DNA from: Martinezella rhizogenes
GTDB lineage: Bacteria > Pseudomonadota > Alphaproteobacteria > Rhizobiales > Rhizobiaceae
DNA: 64,000 nucleotides
Reading direction: 5' to 3'
NCBI GenBank assembly: GCA_013322215.1
Contig: JAAMEZ010000026.1
Span: 80,027 to 144,026 of the forward strand
The translations under genes and the position numbers were made by a program. The notes beneath the pieces were generated by a model that was not told where the DNA came from, ran no database searches, and worked only from the letters and a program-made list of their open reading frames with translations. Shown one piece after another: positions 39,169 to 49,785 of this stretch (positions within the stretch are counted from its first letter, which is position 1; every line of letters begins with the position of its first letter).

Positions 39169-39915
39169 TCAGCTTGCCGGTGTGAAACGAGCTACAAGGC
39201 TATGGCGATCACCGGGATAGGTGAGGCGAACGTGGGTGATCGGGCCGGCGGCGCTCCAGGTGCGACGTTCGACAACGAGGCATGCCGTACCCTTCTGGAT
39301 ATCGAGGTTGGCGGCGGCGTCGCCTTCGGCTGATATGGCGCGAATCTGGTGTTCGGCAGTACTCCACGGCACCTGGTTGAGCAGCCAGGGGCCTGGCGGC
39401 AATGTCTCGAAATCCGCCTTTGCCGCTTCCGGCACGGCGTCGAGATTGATGACGCGGTTTTCCAGGCAGAAGGGGCGCGGACCGGCATAGTGGATGCAGG
39501 TGATCTCCATCACCGGAATAGAGCCGACAAACTGCAGTCTGCGCGCGTCTTCCGGCCGTCCGCGCCGCTCGGCAAGCTTTATCAGCCTGTGCGAATAGGA
39601 CAGATTGAGCGACAGAACCTCGGACTTGATGTCATGGATCTCAAGTACGGCGGATTGCGCCTGCGGATGGGTGACAAAGCTGCCCGAGCGCTTTCGCCGC
39701 TCGATCAGGCCGGCACGCGCAAGCTGGGTCAGCACCTTGTTCACCGTCATGCGCGAGCAGTCATATTGCTCCGCCAGATCCATTTCGAACGGAATGCGAT
39801 GTCCTGGCGGCCAGACGCCGGAGACGATCTGGCCCTCGATATCGCTGAGGATGCGCTGATGCAGGGTCGCCTCTTTGCCCGTGGTCATGCCGCCCGTCTG
39901 TTCCGTGTGAGACAT
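39169..39915 (-). CDS. hutC: Histidine utilisation repressor HutC (GntR family)
   Basis: GntR/HutC repressor of 248 residues. The winged HTH occupies about residues 18-85 (LHQRILSDIEGQIVSGVWPPGHRIPFEMDLAEQYDCSRMTVNKVLTQLARAGLI). The C-terminal UTRA domain reads RPFCLENRVINLDAVPEA and EHQIRAISAEGDAA. Urocanate is the known inducer of HutC proteins. It lies upstream of hutF on the same strand, separated from it by a repeat, and about 2 kb from the operator at 41485. Confidence 0.94.
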   Translation of the reverse strand: MSHTEQTGGMTTGKEATLHQRILSDIEGQIVSGVWPPGHRIPFEMDLAEQYDCSRMTVNKVLTQLARAGLIERRKRSGSFVTHPQAQSAVLEIHDIKSEVLSLNLSYSHRLIKLAERRGRPEDARRLQFVGSIPVMEITCIHYAGPRPFCLENRVINLDAVPEAAKADFETLPPGPWLLNQVPWSTAEHQIRAISAEGDAAANLDIQKGTACLVVERRTWSAAGPITHVRLTYPGDRHSLVARFTPAS

Positions 39916-39957
39916 GGGATTTCCCGCAAGTTATTTAGGGGTCAATCGATGGGAGGA

Positions 39958-40084
39958 AAAGCGGTTTCTGAGAGTCGGATGATTTTAGGTCGAAACGACC
40001 TGAAATCTAAATCCGCTCTAAAATCAAAGAAGTAGAGCATGATGTCGTCCGAAATCCCCTGACACTTTTCGGCATCATGCTCTA
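39958..40084. repeat. Palindromic intergenic repeat (family A2)
   Basis: A compound repeat with gattttaggtcgaaacgacctgaaatc and then tagagcatgatgtcgtccg paired with cggcatcatgctcta (about 40033-40085). The gagcatgatg/catcatgctc ends match those of the hairpin at 4612. On the minus strand the repeat begins TAGAGCATGATG, and this TAG is the stop codon of hutF. Confidence 0.75.
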
Positions 40085-41425
40085 ACCGATGAGTTCGGCC
40101 ATCGCCTTGCGGAACCGCGCGGAGATCGCCTCTCTCTTCTGGTGACGGCCGCCTTCGACCTGCTTTTTACCGAGGCTCCATACGCCATCCACGGTAACGC
40201 CGCCGGCGAAGGTCCAGTGATCGAGAATGCGATCGCCGGAGAGATAGGGCACTGCGCTCACATCGAGCGAAACGATATCGGCGTGATTGCCGACCGCAAG
40301 ACCCGCCGGCGCCTTCAGGGCCGCACCGCCGCCTGCCAATGCGCCGTCGTACAGCATGCGGGCGGTGGAGCCGCCGGTCTCGGCGATGACGTTGCGGGCG
40401 CGCAGTGCCAGGCGCTGCGAATATTCGAGCTGTCGCAGCTCCTCGGGTACCGAAATCAGGATATTGGAGTCGGAACCGATACCGTAACGGCCACCTTCTT
40501 CCAGGAAGAGGGGAGCTGCGAAGACGCCATCGCCGAGATTGGCTTCGGTGATCGGGCAAAGGCCGGCGATCGCGCCGCTCTTGGCCATGCGGCGGGTTTC
40601 ATCCTCGGTCATGTGCGTGGCATGGATCAGGCACCAGCGTTCGTTCATAGGCGCATTATCAAGCAGCCATTGCACAGGGCGGGCACCCGACCAGGCGATG
40701 CAGTCTTCCACTTCCTTCACCTGCTCGGCAACGTGGATATGGATTGGTCCATCGCCTGCGATCGGCACGAGCTTTGCCAGTTCTTCCGGCGTGACGGCGC
40801 GCAGGCTGTGCGGCGCGATACCGAGTTCGGCGCCGGGCAGGCGGCTGGTGACCGTGCGGCAGCCTGATATCAGCGCTTCGAAGCTGTCGACCGAATTGAT
40901 GAAGCGGCGCTGGCCCTCGATGGGAGCGGTGCCGCCGAAGCCGGAATGGGCGTAGAAAACGGGAAGGAGTGTCAGCGCGATGCCGGTTTCGGCGCTGGCG
41001 GCGCCGATGCGCTCGGCCAGTTCGGCGATATTGGCATAGTGGCTGCCGTCCTTGTCATGGTGCAGGTAGTGGAATTCGCCGACGCGGGAGAAGCCGGCTT
41101 CCAGCATCTCCATATAAAGCTGCGCGGCGACGGCCTCGACATGATCCGGGGTCATCGACAGGGCGAACTTGTACATGACGGTGCGCCAGCTCCAGAAGCT
41201 GTCGTTGGCCGGGCCGCGGACTTCTGCAAGGCCGGCCATGGCGCGCTGGAAGGCATGGCTGTGCAGGTTCGGCATCGCCGGCACCAGAACATCCTGCCTG
41301 CTGTCACCGGCATCAGGTGCAACATCCGTCGCGATCCCGGCGATCCGGCCGCCTTCGAGGGTCAGTCGCACATTCTCGTGCCATCCGTCGCCAAGCAAAG
41401 CCGTGCGTGCATGAAGTCTCGTCAT
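40082..41425 (-). CDS. hutF: Formimidoylglutamate deiminase HutF
   Basis: Amidohydrolase that converts N-formimidoyl-L-glutamate to N-formyl-L-glutamate plus ammonia, in the five-step histidine pathway. It has 447 residues. Metal-site motifs are [13 protein letters not shown], then HIHVAEQ and IHATHM, and the late GSDSN. The next enzyme, N-formylglutamate deformylase HutG, is not in this window. The gene is divergent from hutI, with an HutC-type palindrome between the two. Its stop codon falls in a repeat, so the C-terminus may have been reset by it. Confidence 0.95.
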   Translation of the reverse strand: MTRLHARTALLGDGWHENVRLTLEGGRIAGIATDVAPDAGDSRQDVLVPAMPNLHSHAFQRAMAGLAEVRGPANDSFWSWRTVMYKFALSMTPDHVEAVAAQLYMEMLEAGFSRVGEFHYLHHDKDGSHYANIAELAERIGAASAETGIALTLLPVFYAHSGFGGTAPIEGQRRFINSVDSFEALISGCRTVTSRLPGAELGIAPHSLRAVTPEELAKLVPIAGDGPIHIHVAEQVKEVEDCIAWSGARPVQWLLDNAPMNERWCLIHATHMTEDETRRMAKSGAIAGLCPITEANLGDGVFAAPLFLEEGGRYGIGSDSNILISVPEELRQLEYSQRLALRARNVIAETGGSTARMLYDGALAGGGAALKAPAGLAVGNHADIVSLDVSAVPYLSGDRILDHWTFAGGVTVDGVWSLGKKQVEGGRHQKREAISARFRKAMAELIG

Positions 41426-41484
41426 GGTCTCACCCTTTCCTTTCGGACACGGAGTCCAAAATCCCTCTTGTCAGCCTTTCGATT

Positions 41485-41496
41485 ATGTATATACAT
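41485..41496. promoter_or_regulatory. HutC-type operator between hutF and hutI
   Basis: ATGTATATACAT is a perfect 12-bp palindrome with the TGTATATACA core known for HutC sites. It stands 60 bases before hutF and 31 before hutI, so it could control both directions. Confidence 0.75.
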
Positions 41497-41526
41497 TATG
41501 AGCCAACGAGGAAAGGCGTAAAGCTG

Positions 41527-42783
41527 ATGGGTGGGAACAATTTTTCCGACGATAGCCAGGAAAATGGCGCGGCAAGCCGCGTGTGGCGCAATGTTCGCCT
41601 TGCGACCCTGAAAGAGGGCGAGGCCTGGCTCGGCACGATCGAGAAGGGTGCGATCCTGACCAGGGATGGCCGCATTGTCTTTGCCGGCCACGAAGCCGAT
41701 TTGCCTGATACCTCCGGTGCCGAAACGATCGATCTTAAGGGGCGCTGGGTGACGCCCGGTCTCGTCGATTGCCATACGCATATCGTCTATGGCGGTAATC
41801 GCGCCCGCGAATTCGAGATGCGGCTGGAAGGGGCTAGCTACGAAGAAATCGCCCGCGCCGGCGGCGGCATCGTTTCCTCCGTCAACGCGACCCGTGCTCT
41901 CTCCGTCGATGAACTCGTTGCCGTCGCGTTGCCGCGGCTCGATACGCTGCTTTCCGAAGGCGTGACGACCATCGAAGTGAAGTCGGGCTATGGTCTGAGT
42001 ATCGAATCCGAACTGAAGATGCTGCGCGCCGCCCGTAAGCTCGGCGAAGTTCGCCCGGTTCGCGTCGTCACCTCCTATCTCGGCGCCCATGCCACGCCGG
42101 CCGACTACAAGGGCCGCAACGGCGACTATATCACTGATGTCGTGCTGCCTGGCCTTAAGCAAGCTCATGCCGAAGGGCTCGTCGATGCGGTCGACGGCTT
42201 CTGCGAGGGCATTGCCTTTTCGACGGCGGAAATCGCTCGTGTTTTCGATCTCGCCAAGTCGCTCGGCATTCCGATGAAATTGCATGCGGAACAGCTCTCC
42301 AATCTCGGCGGCGCGAAGCTTGCGGCATCCTATGGTGCACTTTCTGCCGATCACGTCGAATATCTGGATGAGGATGGCGTCAAGGCAATGGCTGCTTCCG
42401 GCACCGTTGCCGTGCTGCTTCCCGGCGCCTTCTATGCCATTCATGAGAAGCAGAAGCCGCCGGTTCAGGCGCTGCGCGATGCCGGTGTGCCGATCGCGAT
42501 CGCGACCGACTGCAACCCCGGCACGTCGCCGCTGACCTCGATGCTCCTCACCATGAACATGGCCGCGACCCTCTTTGGCCTGACGGTCGAGGAATGCATC
42601 GTCGGCGCGACGCGCGAAGGCGCGCGTGCTCTTGGGCTGCTCTCCGAAACGGGTACACTCGAGGCCGGCAAGTCCGCCGATTTTGCCATCTGGGATGTCG
42701 AAAGCCTGGCGGAGCTCGTCTACCGCATCGGCTTCAATCCCCTCCATGCCCATGTCTTCAAGGGAAAAAGGTTCAACCGATGA
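41527..42783 (+). CDS. hutI: Imidazolonepropionase HutI
   Basis: Hydrolyses 4-imidazolone-5-propanoate to N-formimidoyl-L-glutamate (step three of histidine breakdown). The product is 418 residues. The metal-binding motifs are [10 protein letters not shown], then KLHAEQ and ATDCNPGT. The ATG at 41527 is preferred over the open frame back to 41317, because the operator lies in that extension and GAGGAAAGG is found 11-19 bases before 41527. It overlaps hutH by four bases. Confidence 0.95.
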   Translation: MGGNNFSDDSQENGAASRVWRNVRLATLKEGEAWLGTIEKGAILTRDGRIVFAGHEADLPDTSGAETIDLKGRWVTPGLVDCHTHIVYGGNRAREFEMRLEGASYEEIARAGGGIVSSVNATRALSVDELVAVALPRLDTLLSEGVTTIEVKSGYGLSIESELKMLRAARKLGEVRPVRVVTSYLGAHATPADYKGRNGDYITDVVLPGLKQAHAEGLVDAVDGFCEGIAFSTAEIARVFDLAKSLGIPMKLHAEQLSNLGGAKLAASYGALSADHVEYLDEDGVKAMAASGTVAVLLPGAFYAIHEKQKPPVQALRDAGVPIAIATDCNPGTSPLTSMLLTMNMAATLFGLTVEECIVGATREGARALGLLSETGTLEAGKSADFAIWDVESLAELVYRIGFNPLHAHVFKGKRFNR

Positions 42784-44315
42784 CCGTCGTTCTCCATCCC
42801 GGCTCCGTTTCGCTGCAGCAATTGGCGGCAATCTACTGGACCGGCGAGTCCGCCAAACTCGATGCCTCGTTCGATGCCGGTATCGCCAAGGCGGCCGCCC
42901 GCATCGCTGAAATCGCGGCCGGCAACGCGCCGGTCTATGGAATCAATACCGGCTTCGGCAAACTTGCATCCATCAAGATCGACAGCGCCGATGTCGCGAC
43001 GCTGCAGCGCAACCTCATTCTGTCGCATTGCTGCGGCGTCGGCCAGCCGCTGCCTGAAAACGTCGTTCGCTTGATCATGTCGCTGAAGCTGGTTTCGCTC
43101 GGTCGCGGTGCGTCCGGCGTGCGGCTGGAACTGGTGCGGCTGATCGAAGGCATGCTTGAAAAGGGCGTTATTCCTCTCATTCCGGAAAAGGGTTCCGTCG
43201 GCGCATCGGGCGACCTTGCGCCGCTCGCGCATATGACCGCCGTGATGATGGGTCATGGCGAGGCCTTTTATGCCGGTGAGCGGCTTTCCGGCGCGGCAGC
43301 GCTCGAAAAGGCCGGCTTGAAGCCGGTCGTGCTCGCTGCCAAGGAAGGTCTGGCGCTGATCAACGGCACGCAGGTGTCGACCGGTCTTGCGCTTGCCGGC
43401 CTCTTCCGCGCCCATCGCGCCGCCCAGGCAGCTCTCATCACCGGCGCCATGTCGACGGATGCGGCCATGGGCTCTTCGGCGCCGTTCCATCCGGATATCC
43501 ATACGCTGCGCGGCCATAAGGGCCAGATCGATACCGCTGCTGCCCTTCGTGGCCTGCTGGCGGGTTCCGTGATCCGCGAAAGCCATATCGAGGGCGACGA
43601 GCGCGTGCAGGACCCTTATTGCATCCGCTGCCAGCCGCAGGTGGATGGCGCCTGCCTCGACCTTCTGCGCTCCGTCGGCCGCACGCTCGAAATCGAAGCC
43701 AACGCCGTCACCGACAATCCGCTCGTGCTTTCGGACAATTCCGTCGTTTCCGGCGGCAATTTCCATGCCGAGCCGGTTGCTTTCGCTGCCGACCAGATCG
43801 CGATTGCGGTTTGCGAAATCGGTGCGATCGCCCAGCGGCGCATCGCGTTGCTCGTCGACCCGGCGCTCAGCTATGGTCTGCCGGCCTTCCTCGCCAAGAA
43901 GCCGGGCCTGAACTCCGGTCTGATGATTGCCGAAGTAACCTCGGCGGCGCTCATGTCCGAAAACAAGCAGATGTCGCATCCGGCCTCCGTCGACTCGACG
44001 CCGACCTCGGCCAACCAGGAAGACCATGTGTCCATGGCCTGCCATGGCGCGCGTCGCCTGCTCGGGATGACCGAAAACCTCTTCGCCATCATCGGCATCG
44101 AAGCGTTGACGGCTGCCCAGGGTGTCGAGCTGCGTGCGCCGCTGACGACCAGCCCTGAACTGACGCTTGCCATTGCTGCCATTCGCGCCGCCGTGCCTTC
44201 GCTCGAAGAGGACCGCTACATGGCAAACGACCTGAAATCCGCCGCAGACCTCATTGCCTCCGGCGCCCTCAATGCCTCGATCTCAACCGACATCCTGCCC
44301 TCCTTGGAGATGTGA
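42780..44315 (+). CDS. hutH: Histidine ammonia-lyase HutH
   Basis: Removes ammonia from histidine to give urocanate, the first step. At 511 residues it has the expected length. The self-forming MIO cofactor triad Ala-Ser-Gly is in [15 protein letters not shown] at about residue 140. Other family blocks are [13 protein letters not shown] near the N-terminus, [18 protein letters not shown] and NQEDHVSM. The start overlaps hutI by four bases; the frame could be extended to 42594 but only as a shadow of hutI. Confidence 0.97.
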   Translation: MTVVLHPGSVSLQQLAAIYWTGESAKLDASFDAGIAKAAARIAEIAAGNAPVYGINTGFGKLASIKIDSADVATLQRNLILSHCCGVGQPLPENVVRLIMSLKLVSLGRGASGVRLELVRLIEGMLEKGVIPLIPEKGSVGASGDLAPLAHMTAVMMGHGEAFYAGERLSGAAALEKAGLKPVVLAAKEGLALINGTQVSTGLALAGLFRAHRAAQAALITGAMSTDAAMGSSAPFHPDIHTLRGHKGQIDTAAALRGLLAGSVIRESHIEGDERVQDPYCIRCQPQVDGACLDLLRSVGRTLEIEANAVTDNPLVLSDNSVVSGGNFHAEPVAFAADQIAIAVCEIGAIAQRRIALLVDPALSYGLPAFLAKKPGLNSGLMIAEVTSAALMSENKQMSHPASVDSTPTSANQEDHVSMACHGARRLLGMTENLFAIIGIEALTAAQGVELRAPLTTSPELTLAIAAIRAAVPSLEEDRYMANDLKSAADLIASGALNASISTDILPSLEM

Positions 44316-44316
44316 C

Positions 44317-46002
44317 ATGACCAACCCGCGCCATAATATCCGCGAAATCCGCGCGCCTCGCGGCCCGGAACTCAACGCCAAGAGCTGGCTGACCGAAGCG
44401 CCGCTGCGCATGCTGATGAACAACCTCGACCCGGACGTTGCCGAAAACCCGAACGAGCTGGTCGTCTATGGCGGCATCGGCCGCGCTGCCCGCACCTGGG
44501 ACGACTTCGACCGTATTGCCGCGACGCTGAAGACGCTCAACGAAGACGAGACGCTGCTCGTGCAGTCCGGCAAGCCGGTCGCCGTGTTTCGCACCCACAA
44601 GGATGCGCCGCGCGTTCTCATCGCCAATTCCAACCTCGTGCCGCATTGGGCAACCTGGGATCACTTCAACGAGCTCGATAAGAAGGGCCTTGCCATGTAC
44701 GGCCAGATGACGGCCGGCTCGTGGATCTATATCGGCACGCAGGGCATCGTGCAGGGCACCTACGAGACCTTCGTCGAAGCCGGCCGCCAGCACTACAATG
44801 GCAACCTCAAGGGCAAGTGGATCCTGACCGGCGGCCTCGGCGGCATGGGCGGCGCACAGCCGCTGGCGGCCGTCATGGCCGGTGCCTGCTGCCTTGCGGT
44901 CGAGAGCGACGAAACCCGCATCGATTTCCGCCTGCGCACCCGCTATGTCGACGAAAAGGCGTCGAGCCTCGATGAAGCGCTTGCCCTGATCGACAAGTGG
45001 ACGAAGGCTGGTGAAGCCAAGTCCGTCGGTCTGCTCGGCAACGCCGCCGAAATCTTCCCGGAACTGGTGAAGCGCATGAAGGCTGGCGGCCCGCGTCCGG
45101 ATATCGTCACCGACCAGACTTCCGCCCACGACCCGCTGAACGGCTACCTGCCGGCCGGCTGGACTGTGGCCGAACACAGGGCCAAGCGCGAAAGCGATCC
45201 AAAGGCCGTCGAAGCTGCCGCTCGTGCCTCGATGAAGGTTCATGTCGAAGCCATGGTCGATTTCTGGAATGCCGGCGTGCCGACGCTCGACTACGGCAAC
45301 AACATCCGCCAGGTCGCCAAGGACGAAGGCTTTGAAAATGCCTTCGCCTTCCCGGGCTTCGTGCCGGCCTATATCCGTCCGCTGTTCTGCCGCGGCATCG
45401 GTCCCTTCCGTTGGGCTGCCCTTTCGGGCGATCCGGAGGATATCTACAAGACCGACGCCAAGGTGAAAGAACTCACTCCCGGCAATACGCACCTGCACAA
45501 CTGGCTCGACATGGCGCGCGAGCGCATCGCCTTTCAGGGTCTGCCGGCACGCATTTGCTGGGTTGGCCTCGGCGATCGTCACCGCCTCGGTCTCGCCTTC
45601 AACGAAATGGTCAGGAACGGCGAGCTGAAGGCGCCTGTCGTCATCGGCCGCGACCATCTCGACTCCGGCTCGGTCGCCTCGCCGAACCGTGAAACGGAAG
45701 CGATGAAGGACGGCTCGGACGCCGTTTCCGACTGGCCGCTGCTCAATGCCCTGCTCAACACCGCATCGGGCGCCACCTGGGTGTCGCTGCATCACGGCGG
45801 CGGCGTTGGCATGGGCTTTTCCCAGCACTCGGGCATGGTCATCTGCGCCGACGGCACCGATGATGCGGCCAAGCGTCTGGAGCGCGTGCTCTGGAACGAC
45901 CCGGCAACCGGCGTCATGCGCCATGCCGATGCCGGCTACGACATCGCGCTTGACTGGGCCAAGCAGCAGGGCCTGCGCCTGCCGGCCATCCTGGGGAACT
46001 AA
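44317..46002 (+). CDS. hutU: Urocanate hydratase HutU
   Basis: Adds water to urocanate using tightly bound NAD+ (step two). The product is 561 residues, the normal length. Family motifs are [19 protein letters not shown] (NAD site), [17 protein letters not shown] and, near the C-terminus, [19 protein letters not shown]. The ATG at 44317 is one base after the hutH stop codon, with GGAGATG upstream inside hutH. Confidence 0.97.
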   Translation: MTNPRHNIREIRAPRGPELNAKSWLTEAPLRMLMNNLDPDVAENPNELVVYGGIGRAARTWDDFDRIAATLKTLNEDETLLVQSGKPVAVFRTHKDAPRVLIANSNLVPHWATWDHFNELDKKGLAMYGQMTAGSWIYIGTQGIVQGTYETFVEAGRQHYNGNLKGKWILTGGLGGMGGAQPLAAVMAGACCLAVESDETRIDFRLRTRYVDEKASSLDEALALIDKWTKAGEAKSVGLLGNAAEIFPELVKRMKAGGPRPDIVTDQTSAHDPLNGYLPAGWTVAEHRAKRESDPKAVEAAARASMKVHVEAMVDFWNAGVPTLDYGNNIRQVAKDEGFENAFAFPGFVPAYIRPLFCRGIGPFRWAALSGDPEDIYKTDAKVKELTPGNTHLHNWLDMARERIAFQGLPARICWVGLGDRHRLGLAFNEMVRNGELKAPVVIGRDHLDSGSVASPNRETEAMKDGSDAVSDWPLLNALLNTASGATWVSLHHGGGVGMGFSQHSGMVICADGTDDAAKRLERVLWNDPATGVMRHADAGYDIALDWAKQQGLRLPAILGN

Positions 46003-46003
46003 G

Positions 46004-46567
46004 ATGAAGCTGCTGCGCGCCGGTGATCACAAGCGCATGCCCTGGAAAAACGGCGGCGGAGAAACGGTGGAGATCGCCGTTTCGCCCGACGGCGCCGGGC
46101 TTGCCGACTTCGACTGGCGCGTCAGCATGGCGACCGTTGCTACGGACGGGCCGTTTTCGGTCTTTCCGGGCATTGATCGTACGCTATCCATTCTCGAGGG
46201 CGAGGGCATGACCCTCTTCATCGAGGGACGCGCGCCCGAGCGCCTGACGCAGGCGAGCGAGCCGCTGCCCTTCGCGGCGGACGCGCCGACTTCGGCGACG
46301 CTGATCGATGGCACGATTACCGACCTCAATGTGATGACGCGGCGCGGACGTTTCACGCATTCGGTGCGGCGCGTTTCGGTCGATGGATATAGCGAGGTCA
46401 CTTTCGGAAACGGGATCACCCTTGTTCTTTGCCATCGCGGTAACGCGGAGATCGATGGCACGATGCTTGATGCGGACGATTGCCTGCTTGTCTCGAATGG
46501 TGATGCCGCACGGCGGTCGATATCCGGCAAGGCGCGGCTCTTCTGCATCGCCATCACGGCAATATAG
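46004..46567 (+). CDS. hutD: HutD family protein
   Basis: A cupin-like protein of 187 residues found in many hut clusters. Family sequence is clear: MKLLRAGDHKRMPWKNGGGETVEIA, then DFDWRVSMATVATDGPFSVFPGIDRTLSILEG. In Pseudomonas HutD is needed for fitness on histidine and is thought to limit hut expression; its exact action is not settled. It begins one base after hutU ends, as the last gene of the operon. Confidence 0.92.
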   Translation: MKLLRAGDHKRMPWKNGGGETVEIAVSPDGAGLADFDWRVSMATVATDGPFSVFPGIDRTLSILEGEGMTLFIEGRAPERLTQASEPLPFAADAPTSATLIDGTITDLNVMTRRGRFTHSVRRVSVDGYSEVTFGNGITLVLCHRGNAEIDGTMLDADDCLLVSNGDAARRSISGKARLFCIAITAI

Positions 46568-46590
46568 TCGGCTATCTGCCGCTCCTTGAC

Positions 46591-46620
46591 TTGACACCTG
46601 CCCAGCTCGGTCATCCTATT
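46591..46620 (+). promoter_or_regulatory. Candidate promoter of the molybdopterin oxidoreductase gene
   Basis: TTGACA at 46591-46596 and CCTATT at 46615-46620 are 18 bases apart and 26 bases before the start codon. The -10 is weak. Confidence 0.4.
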
Positions 46621-46645
46621 TCTGCTCAGCAGAGAGGATAGCTGC

Positions 46646-47308
46646 ATGAGCGACGACCAGATTCCCGCCGATAGCAAGCTCACGACTTCCAAGCGTCGCT
46701 GGGCGGCGGAGGGCAAGTTTCTGACAGGGCGCATCAGCCGGCCCGAGACTGAGCGGCTGCCGCCGGGGCAGCATCTCGTGAAGAACTGGCCGGTGCTCGA
46801 TCTTGGCGTGCAGCCGCAGGTGTCCTTGTCGAGCTGGCGGCTCGATGTGTTCGGCTTCGTGGAAAAGCGGCTCAGCCTGGATTGGGCGGCTTTCCAGGCG
46901 ATCGGGCAAAGCACCCATGTCAGCGACATTCATTGCGTGACGACCTGGTCGCGTTACGACAATCGCTGGGAAGGAGTTTCGACGCGCGATCTCCTTGACC
47001 TCGTCATGCCGACGGCCGAGGCGCATCATGTGCTGCTGACGAGCTATGACGGCTATACCACCAACCTGCCGCTTTCGGATTTCGCGGCCGAGGATGCGAT
47101 CCTCGCCACCGGCTGGGAAGGCCAGCCGCTGACCGGCGAGCACGGCGGCCCGATGCGTCTCGTCGTGCCGCATCTCTATTTCTGGAAGAGCGCCAAGTGG
47201 CTGAACCGCATCGAGCTGATCGGCTCCGATCGCGCCGGCTTTTGGGAGAAGAATGGCTATCATATGTATGGCGACCCGTGGCGGGAGCAGCGCTACTCCG
47301 ACGATTGA
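46646..47308 (+). CDS. Sulfite-oxidase-like molybdopterin oxidoreductase (cytoplasmic)
   Basis: A 220-residue protein of the oxidoreductase molybdopterin-binding family. The Mo-coordinating Cys is in HVSDIHCVTTWSRYDNRWEG at about residue 90-110. Other marks are LVVPHLYFWKSAKWLNRIELI, where the pterin pocket closes. There is no signal peptide or Tat motif, unlike periplasmic MsrP and sulfite dehydrogenases, so it should act in the cytoplasm. GAGAGGAT stands before the ATG. The substrate is unknown. Confidence 0.88.
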   Translation: MSDDQIPADSKLTTSKRRWAAEGKFLTGRISRPETERLPPGQHLVKNWPVLDLGVQPQVSLSSWRLDVFGFVEKRLSLDWAAFQAIGQSTHVSDIHCVTTWSRYDNRWEGVSTRDLLDLVMPTAEAHHVLLTSYDGYTTNLPLSDFAAEDAILATGWEGQPLTGEHGGPMRLVVPHLYFWKSAKWLNRIELIGSDRAGFWEKNGYHMYGDPWREQRYSDD

Positions 47309-47497
47309 TTTCGGCATGAGGTGCCGCCAAAGTAGATGCGGCAAGGGTCGCGATTTCTTTGTCACTGTGCCAATTTTTGATGGCGCCGGTTCGGGTTGCG
47401 GCTTTGCAAGCCGCTATCATGGGCGTATTCAATGATCGTATGATTGTTGCCGGTAACTTCCGGCCCGTTTGAACACTATCTTCTGAAATTTCACATC

Positions 47498-48937
47498 ATG
47501 ACCGTTGCCCGGACCATAGAACAGCCTTCCGAAGACAATTTCGGCCGGCAATCCCGCGTCATCGCCTTTGTCGTCGCCGTCTCCTTTTTCATGCAGTTTC
47601 TGGACGGGACGATCATCACCACCTCGTTGCCGCAGATGGCGGTAAGTTTTGGTGTCGAGCCGGTCTCGATGAGCATCGGTATCACGGTCTATCTACTCAC
47701 CATGGCGGCCTTCGTGCCGCTCGCCGGCTGGGCAGGTGATCGCTATGGCGCCCGGCGGGTGTTCCTGGCATCCATCGCCATCTTCACCGTTGCGTCGCTA
47801 TTCTGCGGCCTATCGGGCAATTTGACCGAATTCATCATCGCTCGTGCCGTTCAGGGCCTCGGCAGCGCGCTGATGACGCCTGTCGGACGCATCATCGTGC
47901 TGCGCAACGCGCGCAAGTCCGATCTCGTCAATGCGATGTCGATGATCGTATGGCCGGCGCTGACGGCTCCAGTCATTGGCCCGGTGCTCGGCAGCTTAAT
48001 CACCACCTACCTGACCTGGCATTGGAACTTCCTGATCAATATCCCGATCGGCATCATTGGCCTTGGTCTCGTCCTGCGTTTCGTGCCGGATCAGCGGGAG
48101 GAAAAGGTCGCGCGGCTCGATGTAGTCGGCTTCCTGCAATCGGCGGCGGGGCTGACCTTCCTGCTCGCCGGTCTGGAATTTGTGGTTCAAGGCACGACCG
48201 CACTCGTGGCCAGCGTCGGCTTGATCGCTGTCGGCGTGGTCTTTTCCATCATTGCCACCCGGCATTTCCTGAAGGTTGACGAGCCCTTGCTCGATCTCTC
48301 CGCCTTCAAGGTGCAGACTTTCGCCATGTCGACGCTTTCGGCGGGTACGGCGAGCCGCGTCGCGATCAATGCCACGCCTTTCCTGATCCCGCTGCTTTTC
48401 CAGGTCGGCTTCGGCCGCACGGCGATCGATGCCGGCACCTATCTGCTGTTCTATTTCGCCGGCAATCTCGGCATGAAGGCGATCACCACGCAGATGTTGA
48501 GGATCTTCGGTTTCCGCAACGTGCTTGTCGTTAACGGTCTGATCTCATCGGCCAGCATTGCCGGATGTGCGTTTCTGTCTCCATCGACGCCGGACCTGTT
48601 GATATATTGTCTGCTATTCATTGCCGGGCTTTCGCGGTCGATGAATTTCACGGCGCTGAATACGCTTGGCTTTGCCGATATCCATGCCGCGCAGCGCAGC
48701 TCCGCCTCGACATTGTCGAGTATGCTGCAGCAGGTTTCGCTGCTGCTCGGCGTTGCCGTCGCTGCCGCCGTCCTCAATCTCTCGCGCACGATTCATGGTG
48801 GGGAAACGCTCTCGCTCGTCGATTTTCGCTGGGCTTTCCTTGTCGTTGGCCTTATCGGTGGCATCTCCGCATTGCGTTTTATCAGCCTGCCGCACGATGC
48901 CGGCGCAGAGGTATCCCGCCATAAAGTGAAGACCTGA
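47498..48937 (+). CDS. MFS drug efflux transporter (DHA2/EmrB-QacA type)
   Basis: Proton-driven exporter of 479 residues with about 13-14 hydrophobic segments. The start is taken as the ATG at 47498; an upstream frame from 47444 adds residues before the polar N-terminus. The DHA2 motifs are FMQFLDGTIITTSLPQM (motif D1) and GWAGDRYGARRVFLASI (motif A), with RAVQGLGSALMTPVGR (motif B). No adaptor (EmrA-type) gene accompanies it. The gene may be alone, since the flanking genes are unrelated. Confidence 0.92.
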   Translation: MTVARTIEQPSEDNFGRQSRVIAFVVAVSFFMQFLDGTIITTSLPQMAVSFGVEPVSMSIGITVYLLTMAAFVPLAGWAGDRYGARRVFLASIAIFTVASLFCGLSGNLTEFIIARAVQGLGSALMTPVGRIIVLRNARKSDLVNAMSMIVWPALTAPVIGPVLGSLITTYLTWHWNFLINIPIGIIGLGLVLRFVPDQREEKVARLDVVGFLQSAAGLTFLLAGLEFVVQGTTALVASVGLIAVGVVFSIIATRHFLKVDEPLLDLSAFKVQTFAMSTLSAGTASRVAINATPFLIPLLFQVGFGRTAIDAGTYLLFYFAGNLGMKAITTQMLRIFGFRNVLVVNGLISSASIAGCAFLSPSTPDLLIYCLLFIAGLSRSMNFTALNTLGFADIHAAQRSSASTLSSMLQQVSLLLGVAVAAAVLNLSRTIHGGETLSLVDFRWAFLVVGLIGGISALRFISLPHDAGAEVSRHKVKT

Positions 48938-49040
48938 TCAAAACCTTCAAATTCTTAACGATATTGACAGGCAAGCCGCTGTAAAATGGCCTGCCAGTTC
49001 CCATATGAAATTCGCGTCAACTCCCACAGGAGGCAGTCCC

Positions 49041-49346
49041 ATGCTGCTCAGAACCCTCGCCATCTCCGCTCTCGTCCTCGGCGTGTCCAGCGCCGCCATG
49101 GCAGAGCAGGTGCACAAGCATCATCCCAAGCGCGTCAATGTCGAGGCGTTCCAGACCGATGTCGGCAATGTCGATCATTCGAAGGACGCAATCCTGCCGG
49201 ATGGCACGATCAACACCGATCCGTCGGTGACCGGCCCGATCCGCGCCGGCGACTCGATGTCCCGCCTGCAATGCGCTGCTGCCCCGAATGCAGTCGGCGT
49301 TCGTTCGAACACGTTCGCGGCAGGACCTTCCTCTCTTTGCCCGTAA
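49041..49346 (+). CDS. Small secreted protein of unknown function
   Basis: A 101-residue protein with the signal peptide MLLRTLAISALVLGVSSAAMA. The mature 80 residues start EQVHKHHPKRVNVEAFQTDVGN and continue with DGTINTDPSVTGPIRAGDSMSRLQCAAAPNAVG. It has a short His/Lys-rich start and two Cys residues (one near the end). AGGAGG lies about 8 bases before the ATG. No domain was recognised. Confidence 0.75.
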   Translation: MLLRTLAISALVLGVSSAAMAEQVHKHHPKRVNVEAFQTDVGNVDHSKDAILPDGTINTDPSVTGPIRAGDSMSRLQCAAAPNAVGVRSNTFAAGPSSLCP

Positions 49347-49389
49347 CAACAGGATCGCATCGAGCCGGCTTCGCCTTCGTTGGAGCAGT

Positions 49390-49785
49390 TTAAGCCAGCT
49401 CGATGTCCGTCTGCTTGAACTGGTCGCTTTTCGACAGTAGCGGCTGGCGATAATAACGAGCGCAGGCATAGGTCATGCAATCGTCCAGGCTGAGGCGCCC
49501 CGGCTGGCCGCCTTGGCCATAAAGCTCATATGCTTCCGTCGCCAGAGCGGCGGCTCGAGGCGGCACGGCGAGCGGCTGAATGTTCATAAGCTGCAGAAAC
49601 GTGCGCACCGCTTCGCCGGCCTCGGTCGGCGACAATCCCAAAGCTTCAGAGAGCAAGATTGCGGCATTCGCTGCGGCAAGCGGCGAGGTCATTCGTGCCG
49701 TTGCCCGCTGCATGCGGATGGCAAAGGCGCGTGCCTCTTCCTCGTCCGTCATCATCGCCGACAGCACTGAAGCGTCGATGAACAT
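49390..49785 (-). CDS. vapC: VapC-type toxin (PIN-domain ribonuclease)
   Basis: Toxin of 131 residues. The PIN-domain acidic residues are visible: Asp in MFIDASVLSAMM, Glu in LLSEALGLS, and Asp in SLDDCMTYACAR. VapC enzymes cut tRNA or rRNA when released from their antitoxin. The ATG at 49785 overlaps the TGA of vapB by one base; a TTG codon immediately before it was ignored. GGGAGAG stands upstream inside vapB. Confidence 0.9.
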   Translation of the reverse strand: MFIDASVLSAMMTDEEEARAFAIRMQRATARMTSPLAAANAAILLSEALGLSPTEAGEAVRTFLQLMNIQPLAVPPRAAALATEAYELYGQGGQPGRLSLDDCMTYACARYYRQPLLSKSDQFKQTDIELA

